Source: Chryseobacterium sp. 3008163
GTDB lineage: Bacteria; Bacteroidota; Bacteroidia; Flavobacteriales; Weeksellaceae
Length of the DNA stretch: 64,000 nucleotides
Direction: 5' to 3'
Assembly (NCBI RefSeq): GCF_003669035.1
Contig: NZ_CP033070.1
Span: forward strand, 3,720,001-3,784,000
Shown piece by piece: positions 17,781-28,005 of the stretch; within the stretch, counting starts at the first letter, position 1; each line of letters starts with the position of its first letter. The notes beneath the pieces were generated by a model. It worked only from the letters and a program-made list of their open reading frames with translations. It searched no databases and was not told the origin of the DNA. The translations under genes were made by a program, and so were the position numbers.

Positions 17781-18505
17781 TTATCTCAGTTTTCTTTTTA
17801 TATGATAATATTTAGCTAATAATCTATCATACCACAAGGCGAATAATAGTAAACAGGCTGGGATAAGAAGTGTTTTTAATTGAAAATGCTGATAGGTGAG
17901 TGCCCCAATAATTCCTCCCGAAAAGAAACAAATGATGATCATTATTTTTAAAAATATACTTTTATTTACTTGTGCTCTCTTTTCTTTTTGCTTTTGAAAA
18001 AACAGCAGCGATAGCTCAATTCCCAAATCTGTAAAAAGTCCTGTTAGATGAGTTGTTCTTACTACAGACTGTGAAACACGGGTAACGAGAGCATTTTGCA
18101 ATCCCATGGCAAAAAGTAATACGGAAGAAATCACCAATGGAGCAGAGGAATTATCCGGAAATAATTCAGGTGAGAAACCGATGAGAAGCATTAGAACAAT
18201 TTCAATAGATAAAGGAATGATATATGAGTTATGGGGGTTGTACTTTGCAGTCCATTCAATTAGCAGTCCTGAAATAAAAGCACCTAATAAAAAAATAAAA
18301 TGTATAGCAAATAAATAAATGCCATTTTATAATTTCTTAAAAATAGTTGTTCGGAAAAAAAAGCAAAGTGTCCCGTTACATTTGTTGTAAGGTTGTTAAC
18401 GGACAGAACTCCTGTAATATTCACTAATCCTGCAACACCAGATAATATAGAAGCCAGTTTCAAATTATGGGAATATGTTCTTCCTTTCCCTTTGTGTCTA
18501 AACAT
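17781..18505 (-). pseudogene. DUF1275 (YoaK-type) membrane protein, one frameshift
   Basis: The first part, MFRHKGKGRTYSHNLKLASI, continues with the DUF1275 signature AGLVNITGVLSVNNLTTNVTGHFAFF. The frame ends at the A7 run 18289-18295. One extra base joins it to LLGAFISGLLIEW and the second open part to 17781 (LLFAMGLQNALVTRVSQSVVRTTHLTG). About six transmembrane helices and 241 residues result, the usual size. ATG at 18505 is preferred over the TTG two codons upstream. Function of the family is unknown. Confidence 0.82.
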
Positions 18506-18601
18506 GAGCAATTCTTTTAAGTGAAATTTTTAAAAAGGTAAATTTTTGAATACAGATTTTTACAGACAGTTCCTTGAAATGTGTAAAGACAATTATTACC
18601 T

Positions 18602-19282
18602 TTAGATATTCGCAATACGGGTAAGGCGTTCCAAATCTATTAATAGAATTTTTCTTCCTTCCATAACGATAAGATGATCTTCCCGGAAATCATGAAGAAT
18701 ACGGGCTAACGTTTCATTGGCAGTTCCTACCATATTGGCAAGATCTGTTCTGGATAATGTAATATAAGTTTTATCCTCTGCTATATTAGATTTATATTTT
18801 CTATGCAGAATTAATAAACTTAATGCTACACGTTCCCTGACCGTTCGTTGTGACAGAACGGTCATTAGATTAGCCATCACACTAAATTCATGGCTAAGAC
18901 TTTTGAGAAGTAATTTTGAGAAAAAGTCTGACTGATCAAGAATCCTCAAAAAATTTTCTTTTGAAATAAAAGCAATAACAGAGTTTTCTATCGCTAGTGT
19001 AGTATCTCCATATGTATCATTACTTAATATGGCTGAATATCCAAAAAATTCTCCGGCATTATAGATATAGATGATCTGCTCTCTTCCATCATTATCCACC
19101 TTATACTTTTTAACCTTACCATTTTTTAAAAAAAATATACCGTTAGGAATGGTTCCCTCAGTAAATATGGCTTCATTTTTACGGTAATTTTTAACCTGCA
19201 TTACCTTTTGAAGGGTCTCTTTATCATATTGGGGAAGATCCTCAAAAAGATATTGATTATTAAAAATAAACTTTGAAATCAT
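18602..19282 (-). CDS. Crp/Fnr family transcriptional regulator
   Basis: A 226-residue protein with a cNMP-binding beta-roll (about 15-130; FTEGTIPNGIFFLKNGKVKKYK, AGEFFGYSAIL) and a Crp-type winged HTH (150-220; LSRTDLANMVGTANETLARIL). It lacks the N-terminal cysteine cluster of oxygen-sensing Fnr. It diverges from pckA, and the Fnr-type box at 19320-19333 lies between the two starts, so auto-regulation and control of pckA are likely (inference). Confidence 0.92.
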   Translation of the reverse strand: MISKFIFNNQYLFEDLPQYDKETLQKVMQVKNYRKNEAIFTEGTIPNGIFFLKNGKVKKYKVDNDGREQIIYIYNAGEFFGYSAILSNDTYGDTTLAIENSVIAFISKENFLRILDQSDFFSKLLLKSLSHEFSVMANLMTVLSQRTVRERVALSLLILHRKYKSNIAEDKTYITLSRTDLANMVGTANETLARILHDFREDHLIVMEGRKILLIDLERLTRIANI

Positions 19283-19319
19283 GGTCTACTAAATTAAGCA
19301 ATTTTGCGATGATATAAAT

Positions 19320-19385
19320 TTGACTTAAATCAAGTTTATGAACGATGTGCATCATTTCTTCTTCCTTTTAAAGCTCCTACTTTTG
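19320..19385 (+). promoter_or_regulatory. Fnr-type box and pckA promoter
   Basis: TTGAC-TTAA-ATCAA (19320-19333) is one base from the Fnr consensus TTGAT-N4-ATCAA. The -7 element TACTTTTG lies at 19378-19385, 58 bp start to start, as at hsp20. It sits between the divergent Crp/Fnr gene and pckA. Confidence 0.65.
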
Positions 19386-19411
19386 TGAACATAACAAATC
19401 TGCATTGATTT

Positions 19412-21008
19412 ATGGAATATCTAGAATCTCTAAGAAATATTGGAATTGTACCCAGTAAAGAAGTTTATTGGAATTTATCCGTACCGCAACTAATATCCCA
19501 GACTCTAAAAAATGGTCAGGGGATCATCACAGAGTCAGGAGCGTTGGCTTGTGATACCGGTGAATTCACGGGACGTTCTCCGAAGGATAAGTACATCGTG
19601 AAGGATGATGAGACCAAAGATTCTATTTGGTGGGGAGAGGTCAATCACCCTTTTACGCCAGAGGATTTTGATAGATTGTATGACAGTGTTTTAACCCACC
19701 TTTCAGGTAGAGATATTTATGTTAGGGATGCTTGCGCTTGTGCAAAGCCTGAATACAAACTGAACATAAAAGTCATCACTGAGACTCCATGGGCAAATTT
19801 GTTTGTGAACAATCTTTTTTGAGACCTACAGAAAAGGAATTGGAAACCTTTCAACATGAATGGCTGATTCTTAATGCTCCCGAGTTTAAAGCAATGCCTG
19901 AAATTCATAAAACCCGTCAGCATAATTTTACGATTATCAATTTCACTAAGAAAATAATTCTCATTGGGGGTAGTGGATATACCGGAGAAATTAAAAAAGG
20001 GATTTTTACGGTATTGAATTATATCCTCCCATTTGAACAAAATATACTCTCCATGCACTGCTCTGCTAACATAGGAGCTAATGGGGATACTTCTGTATTT
20101 TTTGGTCTTTCCGGAACAGGCAAGACTACGCTCTCTGCAGATCCTTTAAGAAAGCTAATCGGTGATGATGAACATGGCTGGGATCATGAAAGTGTTTTTA
20201 ATTTTGAAGGGGGGTGCTACGCTAAATGCGTCAACTTAAGCGAGGAAAAAGAACCACAAATATTTTCAGCAATCCGTTCCGGAACTTTGCTTGAAAATGT
20301 ACGTTTTTTGAAGGAACGGATAGGGTGGACTATGATAATATTTTGGTGACAGAAAATACGAGAGCAGCTTATCCAATCGATTTTATTGATAATGCAGTGC
20401 ATCCTTCCATAGGTAAAACACCCAATAATATTTTCTTTTTAACCTGTGATGCTTTTGGAGTTCTTCCTCCGATATCAAAATTATCGGTAGGACAGGCCAT
20501 GTACCATTTTATTTCAGGTTATACTGCAAAAGTGGCGGGAACTGAAGCTGGGATTACAGAACCTCAGACAACATTTTCAGCATGTTTTGGAAAGCCTTTT
20601 TTACCGCTTCATCCCACTCAATATGCAGATCTATTAGGAAAAAAATTAAAAGAAAATAATATAAAGGTGTGGTTAATTAATACCGGTTGGTCGGGAGGGA
20701 TGTATGGTAAAGGAGAACGTATTAAGTTAACTTTTACCAGATCAATGATTTCGGCAGTACTTGAAAATAAATTTGAAAATGTGGATTTTGTGCGTGATGC
20801 TGTATTTGGACTTCAAATGCCGGTAGAATGCGAAGGTGTCCCATCTGAAATTTTAAATCCTAAAAATACATGGGATGACAAGTCGGCATATGGCGAAAAA
20901 GCACTGCATCTTGCTGAGCAGTTTGTACAAAACTTTAAGTCCTTTGAGTCTTTTGCGGATGAAGAAATACTGAATGGAGGTCCCATTATTCAAAATAAAA
21001 TTAAATAA
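19412..21008 (+). pseudogene. pckA: ATP-dependent phosphoenolpyruvate carboxykinase, two frameshifts
   Basis: Catalyses oxaloacetate + ATP to PEP + CO2 + ADP. Three overlapping open parts join into one 532-residue enzyme if one T is added in each of two T6 runs (19815-19820, 20304-20309). Motifs are in order: TGRSPKDKYIV, the PEPCK-specific [12 protein letters not shown], the P-loop [11 protein letters not shown], the metal-binding [22 protein letters not shown] and the adenine-binding region. All active-site elements survive. Both shifts are homopolymer losses, so the gene may be intact in the organism. It heads the operon with gcvH. Confidence 0.88.
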
Positions 21009-21047
21009 ATTGAATAAGCATATAAACTTAATAAAAGAACTGCAATA

Positions 21048-21428
21048 ATGAAGATCCCTGAAAACCTCTTGTATACTGAAGATCATGAGTGGGTTAGATT
21101 AGAAAAGGACATGGCGTATATTGGAATTACCGATTTTGCCCAATGTGAATTAGGAGATATAGTATATGTTGAAATAGAAACCCTTGGGGAAATCTTAAAA
21201 CAACATGGGATATTTGGAACAATTGAAGCTGTAAAGACAGTGTCTGACCTTTTCCTACCCATTGCGGGAAAAATATTGGAGATTAATCCCAAATTAGAAT
21301 CCAATCCTGAACTCGTAAATTCTGATCCTTATGGAGAGGGGTGGATGATAAAAATTAAAATGGCAAATCTTTTTGATACAGAATGGCTGCTGAGACCTGA
21401 TGTATATAAATGTCTAATAGGATTATAA
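21048..21428 (+). CDS. gcvH: Glycine cleavage system H protein
   Basis: A 126-residue lipoyl carrier. Canonical blocks: LLYTEDHEWVRLEKDMAYIGITDFAQCELGDIVYVEI, then the lipoylation site IEAVKTVSDL (Lys64) and VNSDPYGEGWMIKI. It carries the aminomethyl group between P and T proteins, or acts as a lipoyl donor. It lies 39 bp after pckA and 6 bp before gcvT, in an operon that lacks gcvP. Confidence 0.92.
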   Translation: MKIPENLLYTEDHEWVRLEKDMAYIGITDFAQCELGDIVYVEIETLGEILKQHGIFGTIEAVKTVSDLFLPIAGKILEINPKLESNPELVNSDPYGEGWMIKIKMANLFDTEWLLRPDVYKCLIGL

Positions 21429-21434
21429 TACAAT

Positions 21435-22532
21435 ATGGAGTCTGTAAAAACAAAGAAAACAGCATTTAATGCAATCCATCACATCCTTGGTGGGAAAATG
21501 GTAGAATATGCCGGTTTTGAAATGCCCGTCCAGTACAAAGGAGTAACGTGCGAGCATGAAACGGTAAGAAGCAGTGTTGGAGTTTTTGATGTGTCACATA
21601 TGGGAGAGATCTCGATACAAGGAAAAGGTTCTTTTGAATTAATGCAGAAACTCACGACCAATGATGTGTCAAAACTTTATCCTGGTAAAGTACAATACAG
21701 CTGTATGCCCAATGATACAGGCGGAATTATTGACGATTTGCTGGTTTATAAAATAAGTGAAAACGACTACCTTCTTGTGGTTAATGCTTCAAACATACAA
21801 AAAGATCTGGATTGGATTAAAAGACATAATTCTTTTGGAGCAGAAGTAACCAATATTTCAGATTCAATTTCTTTATTGGCTGTTCAGGGGCCAAAATCTT
21901 TAAAAGTATTACAGAAGCTGACAGATATTAATTTAAAAGAATTAGAATCTTATAGTTTCACCATTGATGAATTAGCCCGTATTCCGAATGCTTTGATCTC
22001 AGCAACAGGATATACAGGAGAAACTGGGTTTGAAATCTATGTAGAGAACAAATATGCAGCTCATCTATGGGAAGCGATATTTGAGGCAGGAAAAGATGAA
22101 GGTATTGAACCGATTGGATTAGCCGCCAGAGATACATTGCGATTGGAAATGGGTTATTGCCTCTATGGAAATGATATTAATGATTACACTTCGCCTTTGG
22201 AAGCAGGTCTTGGCTGGATAACAAAATTTACCAAAGATTTTATTTACAACGGATTTTTAAAAATTCAAAAAGAAAAGGGTGTTACTAAAAAGCTGGTAGG
22301 TTTTGAAATTGAAGGCAAAGGCATTCCCCGCCATGGATATGAAATTTGGGATCATAATCATCAAATTATTGGAACGGTTACCTCGGGAACACTTTCTCCT
22401 ACACTCAAAAAAGGAATAGGGATGGGATACGTCTGTTTTGGAAGTGCTAAACACGGAAGTGAAATTTTTATTAATATAAGAAATAAACCGGTCAAAGGTA
22501 TCATTGTGAAAACTCCATTTATTAAAGATTAG
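21435..22532 (+). CDS. gcvT: Aminomethyltransferase (glycine cleavage T protein)
   Basis: A 365-residue enzyme that moves the methylene unit from the H protein to tetrahydrofolate. Visible motifs: MVEYAGFEMPVQYKGV, VGVFDVSHMGEI, DDLLVYKI, GYTGETGFEIY, the catalytic-site ARDTLRLEMGYCLYGNDI, and the C-terminal barrel KGIGMGYV. Normal length. It sits between two gcvH-like genes with 6- and 13-bp gaps. Without a neighbouring P protein it depends on one encoded elsewhere, or has a modified role. Confidence 0.93.
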   Translation: MESVKTKKTAFNAIHHILGGKMVEYAGFEMPVQYKGVTCEHETVRSSVGVFDVSHMGEISIQGKGSFELMQKLTTNDVSKLYPGKVQYSCMPNDTGGIIDDLLVYKISENDYLLVVNASNIQKDLDWIKRHNSFGAEVTNISDSISLLAVQGPKSLKVLQKLTDINLKELESYSFTIDELARIPNALISATGYTGETGFEIYVENKYAAHLWEAIFEAGKDEGIEPIGLAARDTLRLEMGYCLYGNDINDYTSPLEAGLGWITKFTKDFIYNGFLKIQKEKGVTKKLVGFEIEGKGIPRHGYEIWDHNHQIIGTVTSGTLSPTLKKGIGMGYVCFGSAKHGSEIFINIRNKPVKGIIVKTPFIKD

Positions 22533-22545
22533 ATCAAATAACTGT

Positions 22546-22917
22546 ATGCTTGTTCCCAAAAACCATTATTATACAGAAAATCATCTGTGGTTAAGAAAAA
22601 TAGGACTATACGATTTCTGTGTAGGGATTACCGACTTTGCTCAAAAGGAGATAGGAGAAATCCATCTGGTTGAATATATCAGGCAAGAATCTATCATAGG
22701 TAAAGAGAACCATTTTGGAGCTATACATGGAATCAATAAGACTTTTTCGCTTGTTGCTCCATGTGACTTTCAAATTGTAGAGATGAATGAAAATGTAGCT
22801 GTAAAACCTTCCCATATTAACACAGACCCATATAATTCTTGGTTTTTTATTCTTTCAACTCATATTTCAACAAATGAATTTTTAACATACGAAGAATATT
22901 TAAAATTAATAAAATGA
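22546..22917 (+). CDS. Divergent GcvH-like lipoyl-domain protein
   Basis: A 123-residue paralogue of the gcvH product. It keeps the opening NHYYTENHLWLR, the FCVGITDFAQKEIGEI beta segment and the closing HINTDPYNSWFFIL. The lipoylation loop has become AIHGINKTFSLVAP, but a lysine stays at the modification position (VKT versus NKT). The acidic residue before it is lost. It may accept lipoate yet interact with a different partner. It overlaps the following methyltransferase by 4 bp (ATGA), indicating translational coupling. Confidence 0.8.
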   Translation: MLVPKNHYYTENHLWLRKIGLYDFCVGITDFAQKEIGEIHLVEYIRQESIIGKENHFGAIHGINKTFSLVAPCDFQIVEMNENVAVKPSHINTDPYNSWFFILSTHISTNEFLTYEEYLKLIK

Positions 22918-23509
22918 TTTTTCAACAAATTAGGAAGAATATTGATGTAAAAGATGCCATTTTTAATGAAATATATCCTCCAAACATAAAGGTCGTTGCA
23001 GAAAAACACTGGACTCCTGTTGCTGTAGCCAAAATGGCTGCAAAATATTTGGTAGAAAAACCAGGTACGAAAGTGCTTGATATTGGTGCGGGTGCAGGTA
23101 AGTTTTGTCTGGTCGGTGCTGCTTCTACAGAAGGTTTTTTTTATGGAGTAGAGCAGAGGTCTTCCCTCACTAAAATATCAAAAAAATAGCAGTGAGGCAT
23201 AATATTGAGAATGTAGAATTCATCCATTCCAATATTGATAAAATTAGCTTTTCTGATTATGAAGCCTTTTACTTTTTTAATTCTTTTTTTGAAAATATAG
23301 ATACTTCAAATCCGATTGATGATACCATACTTCCTGACAGTGATTTATACCATGCTTATTCAGATTATGTAAAACAGCAACTCAATAAAACTCCTGTGGG
23401 GACCCGCTTAGTTACTTATTGGAGTAAATGGGACGAAATTCCCACAAACTTTGAATTTGTAGACTCTGCCTGCAATGGGTTTTTAAGTTTCTGGAAAAAG
23501 GTATCCTAG
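22914..23509 (+). pseudogene. Class I SAM-dependent methyltransferase, one frameshift
   Basis: Starts MIFQQIRKNIDVKDAIFNE and contains the SAM-binding loop VLDIGAGAGKFCLVGA (about 59-74) and the acidic GVEQR after strand 2. The frame ends at the A7 run 23180-23186. One extra A restores KKIAVRHNIENVEFIHSN (adenine pocket) and the remainder to 23509, 198 residues. Substrate unknown. It is the last gene of the pckA-gcvH-gcvT-gcvH-like operon, so a link to the lipoyl or one-carbon proteins is possible. Confidence 0.78.
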
Positions 23510-23596
23510 CTGAATTTTTTTAAACTGTTAGAATTAATTCTTACAATATCCGCGCTTTCAAAAACACCTGTGAAAATGATCGGAGTTTATTCGAAG

Positions 23597-24004
23597 AGAA
23601 TACCTCGAGGCTTGCCTCGGAGTCAAAAGAGTACAAGTTTGAAAAATGGATGGTTTTTCAAAAAATAGAAAGATGTAGTTTCGATTTATGGATGATCATA
23701 TTTTAAAACAACATAATAAAATTTTACTTCTGTACCATATTGTTTTTCCTGTGAATACAGAAATTCGATTATTAATGAAGAAGTTGGAATAGGCTTGAAA
23801 AGAATATGTATTGAAATTTCTCACCGTTTTTGATAACTTGTATTATATAGTTCGAACTTGGTTAAGCACATAGACCAGAAGCCGGATTTTATTAATTACA
23901 TAAATTAATTTTTTTTGATTATCAGTATTTTACTTATTGAGTATAAATATTATAAAAATAAAAAGCACCAATTAGAAATAATTAGTGCTTTTCGGTTGTA
24001 CCCA
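23597..24004 (+). mobile_element. Non-autonomous IS200/RAYT-type element, copy 1
   Basis: 408 bp, nearly identical to 44927-45334 in the same orientation. The left end has a hairpin CGAGGC-TT-GCCTCG. The interior (from ATG 23689) reads MDDHILKQHNKILLLYHIVF and, after one missing base, YRNSIINEEVGIGL and KRICIEISHRF, the start of a Y1 (IS200/REP-associated) transposase. The catalytic HUH region is missing. The right end is a 14-bp-arm hairpin, AAAAGCACCAATTA/TAATTAGTGCTTTT, at 23961-23992. Both copies share the same coding defects, so the element probably moves with a transposase supplied in trans. Confidence 0.65.
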
Positions 24005-24368
24005 TAACCGAAGAAATATCGAAATATTTGATAGAATATTTGAAAAGAATTTTAGAAATAGGGAATCCTATTTTGTGACCAAGACGAGCGTATCTTCAAA
24101 CACTTTTATAGATGATTTGATTCGTTTGAGCCAACTAAAACAAGAATTACAAAGATTTTAATAATTTTCGTTACTATAGATATTATAATCTTTAGCAAAT
24201 TAATTTTTAAAATTCAAAATACGTAGAAATTGTCATCTTATTTTGCACCTAAGGAATATCGAAACACTTACTTAAGGATTACATTTAATTTTATGCAAAA
24301 AAATAGAAATATTGAAAGTCAGAAGCATTATTAAAACCATCAAAATTATTAAGCTTAAGAAGCAATTA
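24005..24368. other. Intergenic region, no recognisable gene
   Basis: 364 bp of AT-rich sequence between the element copy and the metallophosphoesterase stop. A short frame near 24070-24160 (KTSVSSNTFIDDLIRLSQLK) has protein-like composition but no start and no family that I recognise. It may be residue of an older gene. Confidence 0.5.
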
Positions 24369-26171
24369 TTATAAATTTAAAATTTCCCTTTTCTTAAAAT
24401 CAATTTTGAAATGGTCTGCGGGATCTCCCGAAGACAGTTTATTTAAAATTTTGAAGAATGTTTTCAGCTGATTTAGAAATTCATCTTCTGTGTTCACTTT
24501 TTCGAAATTTTCGTGTAAAATTTTGAATTGTGAAAGGCGTTTTTCAGGAATGTCTTTTTTTGCTAATTCGTCTGCAGACTGCAATTGATAAAGATTTAAT
24601 AAAGCATCTTCAAAATTCCATGTTTTAAAATTCCCTACATTTATTTTATTTGAATTTGCGATGCCAATACTTAAATATAGTAAATCTTCTCCTGAAAGTT
24701 TGGAGGCCTTTTTAATAAAATCTTTAGGCCAATCTGAAGGAACAAATCTCAGTCGCACCAGTTCTTTTAAATGAAATAATGTGAAATCATGATAATTCTT
24801 TGTTTTTAAAATGTCAAGGTTCCAAATATCTTTTATATTCTGACTTTTTAAAACATCAAACTCTTTCAGATACAAAGGAAATAGCTCATCAAAACGTGGA
24901 ACATCAGTAATAGAAACCGTTTCCACTTCAAAATCAGCGGGAGAATTCACCGTTAAAATTTTATATCCCGGAAGATAAGCTGCCAACGAAGGAACCTGAA
25001 TGTTGACCAGCATTTTTCCGTTTTCAAACTTTTTGATTCCGGTGTCGTTGATGTGCATGTGACCTGCGAAATGAAGTTTCAGTCCTGCATCGGCAAAAAC
25101 CTGAGCAACCTGATCATCTGGTACTCTGTCAAGCTGCCATTTATTTTCACCTAATAAATTTTTAATATCTTCAGAAACTCCGTCATTGTAATCAAGCATC
25201 GGATAATGCGTAAATGCAATAAGAACTTTGTGGTTTTTTTCTGCTTCTTTTGAAATGTTTTTCACCCAATCAATCAAATGTTTTTTATTGGTAAGTACAT
25301 TGTTGTATCCAACAGAAGCACCATGAAAATTATCGGGATTTGTTGGATTTCCATTAATGTTTTTTGGCAAATAGGTATTTCCGTCAATTGCTAAAAGCCA
25401 AATTCCTTTTACAGGTTCTACCACATAACTCAAATCAGGAACAGAAAATCCGTGACTAACTTCATACATTCTGTTAGAATATTCTGAACTTTTTAAAGCA
25501 TTTTTAAAACTATAATCTTTGTAAGAATTATGATTAAATGGAGTTTCCCAAAACAGATCTTTTTCAGCAGGGAAGAACCCAAATTCTTTGAGCTCGTTCA
25601 TAATTTCAAGATAGCCAGACATCGCAATATCTTTGGTAATGAAGGTTTCCTGACCATTATTTTGAACTAAATTTTTATTACTGAAAATATTAACAGGGCT
25701 TCCATTTTCGCCTAAAAAATCATCTTTACCACCATCCTTCAAAAACGGACTTACCGGATCGTGATTTCCTGTGGTAATAAAAAACCTCATTCCATACTTT
25801 TTCTCATACTCATTTAAAATCTGTTTTAATCCTCTTAAATTGTAGGCTTGTCCGTCATCAGTATAATCACCGGGAAGTGCGACGATTTTAATTCCCCGTT
25901 TTGCTACATCATCCAAAGCTGCCAGAAAAGCAAAATAATTTTCATTAAAAATTCTTGTCGAATGGAGCTGAGAATCCATTGTTCTCAATAAGGTTTTCTT
26001 TTTGGTTTTTAGATTTTCTACTCCTCTGAATGTATTATCTGAAAAATTACCATAAAGATCCTGAAAATGAACATCTGCCAAAAATGCTATTTGAATCGCC
26101 TTATGTTGTGCAAATACGTTTAGCGAAAGCAGTAAAGCAATCAAAAGATAAATAGATAAATTTTTTATCAA
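24369..26171 (-). CDS. Secreted calcineurin-like metallophosphoesterase
   Basis: A 600-residue phosphoesterase with a signal peptide (1-21, ending FAQ). The dimetal ligands are in order: FLADVHFQD, LPGDYTDDG, TTGNHD, FTHYPM and FAGHMHIND. A C-terminal helical region of about 200 residues is of unknown role. The first in-frame start is TTG at 26171, since no ATG precedes the signal peptide. It lies 32 bp after the GDPD/alkaline phosphatase gene on the same strand. It probably releases phosphate from organic esters outside the inner membrane. Confidence 0.9.
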   Translation of the reverse strand: MIKNLSIYLLIALLLSLNVFAQHKAIQIAFLADVHFQDLYGNFSDNTFRGVENLKTKKKTLLRTMDSQLHSTRIFNENYFAFLAALDDVAKRGIKIVALPGDYTDDGQAYNLRGLKQILNEYEKKYGMRFFITTGNHDPVSPFLKDGGKDDFLGENGSPVNIFSNKNLVQNNGQETFITKDIAMSGYLEIMNELKEFGFFPAEKDLFWETPFNHNSYKDYSFKNALKSSEYSNRMYEVSHGFSVPDLSYVVEPVKGIWLLAIDGNTYLPKNINGNPTNPDNFHGASVGYNNVLTNKKHLIDWVKNISKEAEKNHKVLIAFTHYPMLDYNDGVSEDIKNLLGENKWQLDRVPDDQVAQVFADAGLKLHFAGHMHINDTGIKKFENGKMLVNIQVPSLAAYLPGYKILTVNSPADFEVETVSITDVPRFDELFPLYLKEFDVLKSQNIKDIWNLDILKTKNYHDFTLFHLKELVRLRFVPSDWPKDFIKKASKLSGEDLLYLSIGIANSNKINVGNFKTWNFEDALLNLYQLQSADELAKKDIPEKRLSQFKILHENFEKVNTEDEFLNQLKTFFKILNKLSSGDPADHFKIDFKKREILNL

Positions 26172-26203
26172 AATTGTATATTTTAGAAAAAATAATTGTA
26201 ATA

Positions 26204-27984
26204 CTAATTTGCTTTCAAAGTTTTTAATATTTTATGGAAAATCTCATTATTCTCGTATACTCCCGTAAAAATTTCTGAGCCTGAACCGTATGAAAACACA
26301 GGAATTAATGTAGCTGAATGGTCGTCTGTCGTAAAATCACCTTCAACAATGCTCGTTTTCAGATCACCATGAGGAATACTAAAACCACCTGTCTCGTGAT
26401 CTGCAGTAATAATCACCAAAGTCCCTGGGTTTTGATCTGCAAACTGTACTGCTTTTGTAATTGCCCTGTCAAAATCAATACCTTCAGTAACGATGGTTCC
26501 TACATTATTGCTGTGACCGCCGCTGTCAATCTGCGCCGCCTCAATCATGATGAAGAATGGTTTTTTCTTGCTTTTTAAAAATTGCAGCCCACTTTCTACA
26601 GTTTCAGCCAAAAGATTGCCTCGACCTTTCAAAACTTGTGGAACACCGTTATCTGAAAGATAGTAAGCTAAACGATCTGCTTTACTTTCTGCAACCTGCT
26701 TCGTGCTTTCGGCTAATTTAAAATCATGCAGACCCGAAACTTTAGATTTACCACCCGCTGCAAAAAAGTTGAGTTTTGATTTTGGCAAATCTTGAGCAAT
26801 TTCCTTTTCCATACCACGGTCTTTTTGATGAGCATAAAATGCAGAAGGCGTTGCTCCTACAATTTCGTCAGTCGTAATAATTCCGGTGCTGAAACCTTTT
26901 TCTGAAAGAATTTCGGTAAGGTTTGCCGTTTTTTTTCCTTCAGAATCTACTCCTATAAATCTGTTCTTTGTTTTTTTTCCTGTTGCAAAAGCAGTTGCTC
27001 CTGCTGCAGAATCTGTGGTGAAATTGTCAGTGGAAGAAGTTTTAATTAATCCAATGTTTTTAAGCTGCGTTAAAGTAAGCTCACCTTTATTTGCTAAAAC
27101 GGATGAAGAAATTTCTGAAAGACCATTTCCGTCACCGATCAACAAAATAACATTTTTCACAGGAACATTTTTCTTCAAATAGGAAAATTTTGGCTGATAA
27201 ACTTCTGAAAATAGATTATTCTTAAAAGTTCTTTTCTCCAAAGAATTTACATATTCCACACATTCTTTCGGATGATCTGTATTAATAAAATCAACGCCGT
27301 TGTGTGTGAAAAATTCCCATGAAGTTTTCCCATCGGGAATTGCCCAGAATCTGAATGGTTTCCCAAACGATTTCGCTTTTTTGATGACTTCGGTTATTTT
27401 CGGCAAATCTTCTTCCGTTAAGCCTCCTTTACCATTCCATTTAGAGTACTGCGGAAAGCTTAAACTTACCAAGGCAACTTTCTTCCATTGATCTGCTGTT
27501 AAATTATCCAATTTTTGATAATCAAAAACAATGAATTCAGGATAAGAAGCATATTCTTCCGGTTTTGGCTGATTTCCTGAAATTACAAAACTTACTTTTT
27601 TTGAGCAGTCAATGCAGGATATTTCTCAATCGATTTTACAATCTGTTGCAAGGTTGTTTTTGCATCTGTCTTTATATCAATCAAAATCTGTAGAGATTCC
27701 TGCGTAATCATGTTCATTCCTAAAGCTTTATCAATAGAATTCAAATATAAACTTTCAAAAGTTCGTTCCTTGGTTATATTTTTTTTGTCGTGGGCTACAA
27801 AAAGCTCGTTGTTTTCAAGAAAAACATCAACTTCAATTGAATTTGCACCAGAACCTAAAGCATACCAAAACGGAACTTTTTGTTCGTAATCATTATGAGA
27901 ATGTACTTTTGTTGTTTGACCAAAAACAGTCGCAACAAAAAGCAAAACGATAAAACCTGTGATTTTTTTTAAATGTAAGCACAT
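26204..27984 (-). pseudogene. GDPD-like/alkaline phosphatase fusion, one frameshift
   Basis: Residues 1-20 are a signal peptide (ending FGQ). Residues 25 to about 240 form a glycerophosphodiesterase/PI-PLC-like barrel: VHSHNDYEQKVPFWYAL, IEVDVFLENNELFVAHD and ILIDIKTD. From about 275 onward there is an alkaline phosphatase: LLIGDGNGLSE, nucleophile region TTDSAAGATAF, IDSGGHSNN and ITADHETGGFS. The frame breaks at the T7 run 27596-27602; one added base gives an uninterrupted 593-residue protein. The fusion could take a phosphodiester to free phosphate in two steps within one chain (inference). Confidence 0.82.
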
Positions 27985-28005
27985 AAGATTGTAGTAAAAT
28001 TCAAA

